Part shown: one piece after another, positions 39,601-46,881 of the stretch
Numbering within the stretch: position 1 is the first letter of the stretch
How the letters are laid out: the number at the start of each line of letters is the position of its first letter
Assembly (NCBI RefSeq): GCF_934725225.1
Contig: NZ_CAKVAM010000001.1
Coordinates: 186,001-250,000 of the forward strand
Source of the DNA: an uncultured Treponema sp.
GTDB taxonomy: Bacteria > Spirochaetota > Spirochaetia > Treponematales > Treponemataceae
Reading direction: 5' to 3'
DNA length: 64,000 nucleotides
Notes under the pieces: model-generated
Told to the model about the DNA's origin: nothing
Seen by the model: only the letters and a program-made list of their open reading frames with translations
Databases searched by the model: none
Made by a program: the position numbers and the translations under genes

Positions 39601-40872
39601 TTCTATGACATGGGATTTAAGCTTTACGCTACAGAAGGAAATGCAAAGACAATCAGCGACTTTGGAATGGAAGTTGAAGTTGTAAATAAAATCCATGAAA
39701 ATCCAAACGACAATCTTTTGTCTTTGCTTGATTCTGGAAAAGTTGACTACGTGATTTCAACTTCTGCAAAAGGAAGAGATCCGCGCGCAGATTCTGTCCG
39801 CATGAGACGCCATGCTGTTGAGCGCGATATTCCGTGTCTTACTGCAATTGATACGGCAAATGCCATTGCGAACTGTCTAAAGTCAAAGTATACGGCTGAA
39901 AACGTTGAGCTTGTGGATATAAATCAGCTTAGAGAAGAAAAGCAAAAAATTACTTTCTACAAGATGGATTCAACTGGAAACGACTTCATTGTTATAAATG
40001 CAATGAATCAGGTTGTAAAAAATCCTGCTGGACTTGCGGTTCGTCTTTGCGACAGAAGAAACGGCGGAATTGGCGCAGACTCTCTTGTTCTTATTGAGGA
40101 AAGCAAAATTGCCGATGCAAAGATGCGCTTTTTCAATCTTGACGGAACTGAAGGAAAGATGGCGGGAAATGCAATCCGCTGTGTTGGAAAATATCTTTAC
40201 GACAACAACATAAAAGGAATTCAGGAAAAGCACGGAAAGAAAACCGACGCAACTGAAAAAATCACAATTGAAACTGGCAGCGGAGTAAAAACTTTGGTTT
40301 TGTATAAGCAGAACGGAAAAGTTACTTCTGTTACAGTTGACATGGGAAAACCTCTTTTTGCAAGTGAAGAAATTCCGACTTCTTTGGTTGCTGTTGATGT
40401 TGCAAATTGCGGCTTTAATGAAAATAGCAATGCTGTTCTTCCAAAGAAAGCTGTTGTCAATGCGCCTTTGATTGTTGCGGAAAATGAATACAGAGTTACC
40501 TGCGTAAATGTCGGAAATCCTCATTGTGTTGTTTTCAGCAAGTTTGTGGATAAAGAGCCTGTCGCAAAAATCGGACCTTTGTTTGAAAGCCATTCAGTTT
40601 TCCCGGAAAAAACAAACACAGAATTTGTGCGTGTTGTTGGTCCGAACGAACTTAAGATGCGTACTTGGGAGCGCGGAAACGGCGAAACTTTGGCTTGCGG
40701 AACTGGAGCTTGCGCGGCGGCAGTTGCTTCTGTTATAAACGGATTTTCTCCAATAAATCAGGATATAACTGTAAAAGTCCGCGGCGGAAATCTGATTGTA
40801 AAATATACTGGCGAAACTGTCTTGCTCACAGGAAACACAAAAATGTGCTATCAAGGCGAAGTTGAAATATAG
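36640..40872 (+). CDS. carB: Fusion: carbamoyl-phosphate synthase large subunit + diaminopimelate epimerase-like domain
   Basis: 1410 residues in one uninterrupted frame. Residues 1-~1095 are a complete CarB: first ATP-grasp half ([21 protein letters not shown]), second half ([21 protein letters not shown] at ~583), and the MGS allosteric domain ending near [13 protein letters not shown]. From ~1101 ([15 protein letters not shown]) a DapF-type fold of about 310 residues follows, ending [13 protein letters not shown]. In DapF two cysteines act as base pair. The second is present (CGTGA, C1353). At the first position the usual M-C-G-N reads M-A-G-N (A1175), with another Cys at 1181. The CarB part is expected to be active. 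Epimerase activity is uncertain. GGGAG precedes the ATG. Confidence 0.93.
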   Translation: [1410 protein letters not shown]

Positions 40873-40881
40873 TTTTCATTC

Positions 40882-40909
40882 GATTGTCGGGTCAAGCCCA
40901 ATAATGACA
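40882..40909 (-). repeat. TGTCATT-type hairpin repeat, reverse orientation
   Basis: On the minus strand TGTCATTATTGGGCTTGACCCGACAATC, a hairpin of the same family as those at 9112 and 12944. It lies just before the carB-dapF terminator. Confidence 0.55.
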
Positions 40910-40929
40910 AAATATAAAGCATAAAAAAT

Positions 40930-40966
40930 GAAAATCCCATGAGAATTATCCCATGGGATTTTTTTT
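40930..40966. terminator. Bidirectional terminator between carB-dapF and the chemoreceptor gene
   Basis: AATCCCATG (40933-40941) pairs with CATGGGATT (40952-40960), with A residues before and eight T after. It serves both convergent genes. Confidence 0.85.
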
Positions 40967-40984
40967 GTGCTTATAGAATTTATA

Positions 40985-42880
40985 TTAGAACTTAAAGCTG
41001 CTCATTTCGCCGCTAAGTTTTTCAACGCCTTCTGTGTTCTTTGAAACGTGGTCTTTTGCAGTTGAAATTGTATTGTTTATGTTGTTAAGGCTTTGGTTGA
41101 TGTTGTCCATTTTTTCGTTTGTCTCAAGAGTTGCCTTATTCAAGTTTTCCATTTCAATTACAATCTGCTCGCCGCCGTGAAGCATTTCGCTTGCTCCGTC
41201 TTTTACAGAGTTTGTTGAATCAGTGATAAGCCCGATTCCCTCAAGAATCTGCTTGTTTCCTTCTGTTTGCTCTGTCATTGCGTTGGAAATAACAGTTTCC
41301 TCGTGCTTTACTTTTTGTGAAAGCTGATAGATTACATTGAACTGTTTTAGAACATTTTCTGTGTTGTCTGCAACCGCGGCAATTGATTCGGAAAGCGCCT
41401 TGAGGTCTTTTTCGATAGACTTAGACTGAGTGTCTGTCTGTTCCGCAAGTTTTCTGATTTCTTCGGCAACAACGGCAAATCCTTTTCCTGCGTCTCCTGC
41501 GTGGGCGGCTTCGATTGTGGCGTTCATTGAAAGAAGGCTTGTCTGGCTTGCAATATCCTGAATGATTTTGCTGGCGTCAAGAAGAAGCGTTGACTTTGAA
41601 AGAACCTCTTTTGACAAGTCAGAAGCTTCCTGAACTTTTTTCATTCCGCTGTCTGCTGCGGCTTCAAGATCCTGTGTTGTCTGATTGTTCTTTTTAAGAA
41701 TATTTGTTACGCCGTCAACGTTTGCGACCATCTCTTCAATTGCGGCGGAAGACTGCGTGATTGCTGAAGTCTGGTTTTCAATTTCGTTATTCAAATGACG
41801 GATGTGCTGAATAATTTCATTTGCAGTTGCGTTTGCTTCCTCTACTCCGGCAACTTGATTTGTCATTTCTGTTTTTACAGAATTTGCAATATCTTTTGCG
41901 TCCAAAAGTTCAGTTACGGAATTGTCAATGTTTCCTGCAAGCTCCTTTGAAACTGTTAGCGTTGAAGCAACATTTGTGTTTATTTCAGAGAAAATTTCCT
42001 TTACGGCTTTAAATGCTCTGTTCAAGTTGTTTGTAAGAAGTCCGAATTCGTTTCTTGTAACAACTGGAATCGGCTGCATCTGATAGTTTTTGTGAGCAAG
42101 AGAATAAATGACTTCGTTTACAGCGTCAAGGTTCTTTGCAATGTCCTTTGTATTTGTTACTGTCGTAATTGCAATTGCTATAATTGAAAGAACTTCAATA
42201 GGAATAAGAATTGCAAGGAATTCCATGAATTTGTCTTGCTCCATAAGCTTAGGAACTGACATTGAGCCATTTAAAAGAAGGAAGGAGCCTATTAAATTCA
42301 AAGTTGTCATTAAAATAAGACGCTCTTTATTTGAAGATGTCATATTTGTCTTATCAAAAGGAAGATAATGCATTTTTCTTTCAAGGAAAGAATTGTACAT
42401 TGTATAGAAGGCAATGCTATAAAGGCAGATTAAGCCCAGATAAATCAGCGTGAGAGAAAGATAAGATTCCTGATTTTCAAATGCTGAAAAACTAAGTCCG
42501 CGCGCACTGATAGACTTTGCGATTGTAGAAGGAACAAATATAGAAAGAAAAATATTGTAGCCAACGATTATTTTTCTTGAAAGTGAAATATAATTGTTGC
42601 AGGATTTTTTTGACTGCTCTGTTCCGTCATAAGATCTTAATTTTTTTTCAAGAATATTTGTGTAAGCAATCGGAAGTATAAAAGCCAAAAGATGGCTGAA
42701 AATGCACAATGGATAAGTTAAAGCAATGGAAACTTCATGGGGCGTAAGAATTCCTGTCATAATCATATAAACAGGACCGATTATAAAAGGCACGACAGAA
42801 ACGCAAAGAAGACATAGCAGCGTTGCCGGGCTGTTGTCCTCTGGAATAACAGTTTTTTGAACAGAATCTTCAGAACTCAT
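40985..42880 (-). CDS. Methyl-accepting chemotaxis protein with a multi-helix membrane sensor
   Basis: 631 residues. Six or so hydrophobic helices occupy ~17-245, with very little periplasmic sequence (LLCLLCVSVVPFIIGPVYMIM, IALTYPLCIFSHLLAFILPIAY, LIYLGLICLYSIAFYTMY, FMEFLAILIPIEVLSIIAIAI). A HAMP-like linker follows, then the cytoplasmic coiled-coil. The kinase-control tip is perfect (IASQTSLLSMNATIEAAHAGDAGKGFAVVAEEIRKLAEQT, ~455-495). It therefore senses within or through the membrane rather than with a periplasmic ligand domain. AGGAGGAAAAC precedes the ATG. A nine-C tract (G on the coding strand) lies in its 5' region. Confidence 0.9.
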   Translation of the reverse strand: MSSEDSVQKTVIPEDNSPATLLCLLCVSVVPFIIGPVYMIMTGILTPHEVSIALTYPLCIFSHLLAFILPIAYTNILEKKLRSYDGTEQSKKSCNNYISLSRKIIVGYNIFLSIFVPSTIAKSISARGLSFSAFENQESYLSLTLIYLGLICLYSIAFYTMYNSFLERKMHYLPFDKTNMTSSNKERLILMTTLNLIGSFLLLNGSMSVPKLMEQDKFMEFLAILIPIEVLSIIAIAITTVTNTKDIAKNLDAVNEVIYSLAHKNYQMQPIPVVTRNEFGLLTNNLNRAFKAVKEIFSEINTNVASTLTVSKELAGNIDNSVTELLDAKDIANSVKTEMTNQVAGVEEANATANEIIQHIRHLNNEIENQTSAITQSSAAIEEMVANVDGVTNILKKNNQTTQDLEAAADSGMKKVQEASDLSKEVLSKSTLLLDASKIIQDIASQTSLLSMNATIEAAHAGDAGKGFAVVAEEIRKLAEQTDTQSKSIEKDLKALSESIAAVADNTENVLKQFNVIYQLSQKVKHEETVISNAMTEQTEGNKQILEGIGLITDSTNSVKDGASEMLHGGEQIVIEMENLNKATLETNEKMDNINQSLNNINNTISTAKDHVSKNTEGVEKLSGEMSSFKF

Positions 42881-42920
42881 GTTGTTTTCCTCCTAATTTT
42901 GAAAAACTCTTGTGTTTTTA

Positions 42921-42962
42921 CCCCCCCCCATATTTATATAGTTTTTCGGCCTAGAAAGTCAA
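42921..42962 (-). promoter_or_regulatory. Chemoreceptor promoter with a nine-G tract at the start region
   Basis: Minus strand TTGACT (42962-42957), 16-base spacer, TATATA (42940-42935). The G9 tract (plus-strand C, 42921-42929) falls where transcription would begin. Confidence 0.6.
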
Positions 42963-42984
42963 TAGATTCTGTTTTTTTGTTTTA

Positions 42985-45189
42985 TTAGTTTTTATTTAAA
43001 AATCCTTTTAGAGAATTTGCTCCTTTTTCAAGCGCATTGTTAAGCTTTTCATTTTCTGGAATTGAAATACCTGCGTCTTTTAAAGCTTTTTCTGCTGCGG
43101 ATTTTGTTTTGTCTTCAAGCTGCTTTTGAAGTTCGGCTTTCTTTTTTTCAAGAAGCGAATTCAGTTTGTCCATGTTTACGCTTTGGCGGTTTATTCCGTT
43201 TTCGATGTTCACGAATTCTGAAATTTTTTCTGTTACGCCGCCTGTTTTTTCATTCAGTTTTGCCGCAATTTCTTTTTTTGCTTCTGAAACAAGATTTGAA
43301 ATTTCTGCGTCTGCGGTTTTCTTCAATGCTTTTATGAATTTTTTATCAAGGTCGGAATTAACTGAAATGCTGAATTTCTTTTCGCCGTTGAAAATTGCGG
43401 TTGCTTCCATGTCAAGATCTTTTATGTTTGAAAGCGCGGTTTTGTAAAGATTGTATGCGAATTTCGGCTCGAAACTTTCAGAAGAAAATGAAATATTTTC
43501 CAAGTTGAATTTTGCCTTGACCGTTATGCTTCCGTCATCGCCGATTGTTCCGTTTGCAGTTACATCAGTGCTTGAATTCAGCCCAAGATATGGCGTTGAA
43601 AATTTGATTGGGAAGTTGTCGCCAGAATAATCTGCGTTGACCAAAGGATTTTTTGTTTCCGCTCTTGTGTCTACAATTACATTTGCCTTGTGAGTCTGTT
43701 TTTTTGTGGAATAGCTTCCGTTGAACAAAGCAGGTGCGCCGCGTTTGTCCATGTCGTTTGTAAGGTCTGTTCCTTTTGCGTCAAGATTTAGTCCGCTGAA
43801 ACTTATTTTTTCAATTAAGAATTTTGGAATTCTGTCCTGCTTCCAGTAAATGTCAGTTCCTTTTGCTCTTGTAAATGCCTGTTTTTTTTCTTTCTTTTCT
43901 TTTTTAGGTTTTTCTGATTTTGAAGAGGAGGCTTTTGCTTGAAGAGCGTAATCTGCGGCTTGCTTTATATATGGATAATAATCGCCTGCCATTGAATAGA
44001 AAACGCTGTCTAATGTGTTGCCCAAAATCTTTTTTCCGTCTGAAATTTTAAACGAAGTGATTTTTGAAAGCTGCTTGTTTACGAGCGCGTTGTCCGAGGC
44101 GATTGCGTCTTTTACTTGCGAAGAAAGCGCGTTTATTTTTTTAGAATCAGATTTTACATCGTTCGCGGTTGACTGAATGTTTTTTGTAAGCGATTTGCTT
44201 TTTTCCATTGCGCCGGTTACATTTTCGATTGCTTGTTTTAGTTTTGCAACGTCATCTATTTTTCCCCAGTCAGTGTTGAGAACTGAACGCACGCTTTGGT
44301 CAAGGTCTTTTACTTGAGACTCAAGTTCTTCCGGCTTGTTTTTCCATTTTGAAACAAGAGCTTCAGCTTCTGCCTGAACTTGCTTTGCGGCTTCTGGAGA
44401 TTTTAAATTTCCTTCGAGGTCGTTTATTATGTTCTGCGGATTGTATTCTGCAAAAACTTCTTGTATTGAATTCTTTGCGGCATTAAGAGCTTCGTTCTTT
44501 TTTTCTGTAAAGTCAAATGAATTTTCGGACTTTTGTTTTTTCTCTTTCTGTTTTTTTTCTTTTTTAGGAAGCTCACCGGAAGTTTTTCTTTCTGTGTTTA
44601 TTGCGAATCCTGAAAGCTCAATGTTTTCAGCATCGAATTTTCCGCGCAAGGCTTGTGTCAAATTAAATTTGATTTCGATTTTGTCAGCCTGAAACAAATT
44701 TTTCATCGGCGAATTTTTGTTTGCCTGCTCAAGATTTTTTATAGTTACGCTTGCTCCAAGAAGCTCGACGTTTACAGAAGAAAGTTCAGTTTTCGCGCCA
44801 AAGGCAGATTGCATTGCGCCGGTTATAGCTTTTTTTGCGATTACATTTTTAAACGAAATAAAAAGAAGAACTGCGGCTGCGATTATTGCAATTGTTGCGG
44901 CGAAAGGAACAAGTTTAAATGAAGCTTTTTGCCTTTTGATTTCTTTTGCGATTGCCTTGAATTTTTTTAGCTGGCGTTTTGAAATTTGCTTGTCGCGCGG
45001 AACAAAAAGTTTTCCTTCTTTTTTTGGATTCGGTTCAAAAATCGATTTTATAAGCTCAAGGTCGGAAGGAATAAAAATTTTCTTGTAAATTTTATTTTCA
45101 AGTTTTTTTGGCGAATAGGTTTTCTTAAATATTCCAGGAAGTTTTCTTGCTGAAACAAGTTTTTCTTTTTTGACTTTGTTTTTTTTCAT
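42985..45189 (-). CDS. TIGR03545-family membrane-anchored protein
   Basis: 734 residues. A basic cytoplasmic N-terminus (~1-95) precedes one transmembrane helix (LVPFAATIAIIAAAVLLFISF, ~97-117) and a very long extracytoplasmic part. The long part has lysine-rich coiled segments and AsmA/DUF-like repeats (SVNVELLGASVTIKNLEQ near ~138; ISFSGLNLDAKGTDLTN near ~460). The pairing with TIGR03546 on the 5' side is the defining context of this family, known from spirochetes and some proteobacteria. Start and stop overlap in an ATGA-type junction. The function is unknown; an envelope or lipid-transport role is suggested by the AsmA-like parts only. Confidence 0.8.
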   Translation of the reverse strand: MKKNKVKKEKLVSARKLPGIFKKTYSPKKLENKIYKKIFIPSDLELIKSIFEPNPKKEGKLFVPRDKQISKRQLKKFKAIAKEIKRQKASFKLVPFAATIAIIAAAVLLFISFKNVIAKKAITGAMQSAFGAKTELSSVNVELLGASVTIKNLEQANKNSPMKNLFQADKIEIKFNLTQALRGKFDAENIELSGFAINTERKTSGELPKKEKKQKEKKQKSENSFDFTEKKNEALNAAKNSIQEVFAEYNPQNIINDLEGNLKSPEAAKQVQAEAEALVSKWKNKPEELESQVKDLDQSVRSVLNTDWGKIDDVAKLKQAIENVTGAMEKSKSLTKNIQSTANDVKSDSKKINALSSQVKDAIASDNALVNKQLSKITSFKISDGKKILGNTLDSVFYSMAGDYYPYIKQAADYALQAKASSSKSEKPKKEKKEKKQAFTRAKGTDIYWKQDRIPKFLIEKISFSGLNLDAKGTDLTNDMDKRGAPALFNGSYSTKKQTHKANVIVDTRAETKNPLVNADYSGDNFPIKFSTPYLGLNSSTDVTANGTIGDDGSITVKAKFNLENISFSSESFEPKFAYNLYKTALSNIKDLDMEATAIFNGEKKFSISVNSDLDKKFIKALKKTADAEISNLVSEAKKEIAAKLNEKTGGVTEKISEFVNIENGINRQSVNMDKLNSLLEKKKAELQKQLEDKTKSAAEKALKDAGISIPENEKLNNALEKGANSLKGFLNKN

Positions 45190-45707
45190 AAAGTGTCGTC
45201 CTGTGTAATAAGGCTTGTGATTTTTTCAGCAAACGGAAGCTTTGCGATGGCTTTTGCAAGTGGCGTGCGTGCAAAAAGTGAAGAAACATATTTGCGCCAA
45301 AGTTTTACAAATGCGATTCCGAATATAAAACATGGAATATAAATAAGAAGAGAAAATGCAAAAGAACCCATTACAATTGTGTTGTTGAATTTTGTAAATC
45401 CGACAAACGGAATATCAATCAGCGTGGAAAAAGTTTTTGTCAACGGCGCGTAGTTCAAGATGTAAAATCCGATTGAATCAAATTTTGAATCCAAGAGCCA
45501 GGCAAACTGGGAAGCCACAATCATTGCGACAAAATAAAGTCCTTTGTTTATTCGCACAAAGCAGAAAAAGATAAAAATTAAAAACCACAGCGCATTGTTT
45601 TTGGGAATGAATCCAAGCATGATTCCAAGGCAGAGCGCGTTTGCAAGTTCCGATGGCTTTGAATTTGAATTGAGTGCTTTAAAGAATTTTATGATTTTTT
45701 TAAGCAT
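45186..45707 (-). CDS. TIGR03546-family (DUF2062-like) membrane protein
   Basis: 173 residues with about three membrane helices. The opening FKALNSNSKPSELANALCLGIMLGFIPKNNALWFLIFIFFCFVRINKG is the family hallmark and matches the DUF2062 group. It precedes and overlaps by 4 bases the TIGR03545 gene, so the two are translated together. AGGAGAGGAAAT lies just before the ATG. The function is unknown. The tight overlap implies a membrane complex. Confidence 0.82.
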   Translation of the reverse strand: MLKKIIKFFKALNSNSKPSELANALCLGIMLGFIPKNNALWFLIFIFFCFVRINKGLYFVAMIVASQFAWLLDSKFDSIGFYILNYAPLTKTFSTLIDIPFVGFTKFNNTIVMGSFAFSLLIYIPCFIFGIAFVKLWRKYVSSLFARTPLAKAIAKLPFAEKITSLITQDDTL

Positions 45708-45761
45708 TTCCTCTCCTAGATTGAAAGTTTTATAAATCCTGAAAGGGTTGCTGTTCAGAGA

Positions 45762-45834
45762 TGGAGTATATCGGACTCGAACCGACCACCTATTGATTGC
45801 GAACCAATCGCTCTACCAGATGAGCTAATACCCC
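45762..45834 (-). tRNA. tRNA-Ala (anticodon CGC)
   Basis: 73 bases without encoded CCA. On the minus strand the acceptor GGGGTAT pairs with ATACTCC, including the G3-U70 pair that marks alanine tRNAs. The anticodon stem ATTGG/TCAAT encloses TTCGCAA, giving CGC (codon GCG). The T loop is TTCGAGT. Confidence 0.93.
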
Positions 45835-45936
45835 GAATGCAGAAAAACTGCTTGTTTTGTATTCTATCTAAGTTTATCTTTTGTTTCAAGTGGAAATTTT
45901 TGTTTTATCTTCTATAAAAATTAAAAAAATATTAAA

Positions 45937-46881
45937 ATGCCTTGTATGAAAAAAATTGCTTGTTTATTTTTTAGTTTGTTTGTTTGTCTGGCATTTTGTT
46001 TTCCGCAGAAAGTTGGAGTTTTAAAAGGACCGAGCGGAATTCCTTCAGCATATTTAATGGAAAATTTTTCTGAAAATGCTGAATATGAAGTTTTTTCCGG
46101 CGCGAATTTTCTTTTGCCGAAACTTATAAAGGGCGAAGTTGAAATTGGATTTCTTCCGCCGAATGTAGCTGCAAAAGTCTACAACATAAATAAAGGCGCA
46201 GTTGTGATGGCTGCTGTCTGCGGAAACGGAATGGTAAGTCTTGTAACAAAAGATTCTTCTATAAAAAAACTCAAAGATTTAAAAGGAAAAGAAATTTTTG
46301 TTGCGGGTCAGGGAGCAACTCCGGATTTTATGTTCCGCTATATTTTAAAGCAGAACAAAATAAAATTTGACGGAACAAAAAACAGCGTTCAGCTTTCTTA
46401 TTCAGTTCCAAACGCTGAGCTTGCGCCTTCTTTGATTTTGGGAAAAATTCAGTATGCGGTTGTTCCCGAGCCGTTTGCGACTGTTGCCTGTGAAAAAGAT
46501 AAAAATATTTTCAGGGCGGTTGATTTCCAGAAGGAATTTTTTGTGCTTTCTGGAATTGAAAATTTTCCAATGACGGTAATTGCCGTGAATGCGAATTTTG
46601 CAAAATCAAATCCTGAAAAAGTAAAAAAGTTTCTTGAAGAATATAAAAAAGCTTCAGAGTGGACTTTAAAAAATCCAAAGGAAGCAGGTTTGCTTGTAGA
46701 AAAATTTCAGCTTGGATTAAATGCGCAAATTGTAGAAAAAGCAATTCCAAAATGCGCCTTTGTTTTTGAAACAGGAAATCAGGCAAGAAACGGAATTGAA
46801 AAACTGCTTTCTGTATTTATGGAATTTGAACCGGCTTCTGTTGGCGGAAAACTTCCAGACGGCGGATTTTATTTTGAATAA
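45937..46881 (+). CDS. ABC transporter substrate-binding protein (NitT/TauT, NMT1-like)
   Basis: 314 residues with a signal peptide (KKIACLFFSLFVCLAFCF). The mature protein has the NMT1/SsuA-like fold: VGVLKGPSGIPSAYLMEN, GEVEIGFLPPNVAAKVYN, LKDLKGKEIFVAGQGATPDFMFRYIL and YAVVPEPFATVA. This family binds taurine, sulfonates, nitrate or thiamine precursors; the ligand here is not decided. Either ATG (45937 or 45946) is possible and neither has a clear ribosome site. The downstream fused permease-ATPase overlaps its 3' end. Confidence 0.85.
   Translation: MPCMKKIACLFFSLFVCLAFCFPQKVGVLKGPSGIPSAYLMENFSENAEYEVFSGANFLLPKLIKGEVEIGFLPPNVAAKVYNINKGAVVMAAVCGNGMVSLVTKDSSIKKLKDLKGKEIFVAGQGATPDFMFRYILKQNKIKFDGTKNSVQLSYSVPNAELAPSLILGKIQYAVVPEPFATVACEKDKNIFRAVDFQKEFFVLSGIENFPMTVIAVNANFAKSNPEKVKKFLEEYKKASEWTLKNPKEAGLLVEKFQLGLNAQIVEKAIPKCAFVFETGNQARNGIEKLLSVFMEFEPASVGGKLPDGGFYFE

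Noticed and set aside
45762..45834. Reading the second tRNA as tRNA-Arg (UCG)
   Set aside because: That would need a shifted anticodon stem that does not pair. With normal numbering the loop gives CGC, and the G3-U70 pair supports alanine.
46760..46873. Upstream extension of the permease-ATPase gene
   Set aside because: It would overlap the binding-protein gene by 122 bases, and its sequence is an out-of-frame reading of that gene. A TTG with a ribosome site explains the start better.
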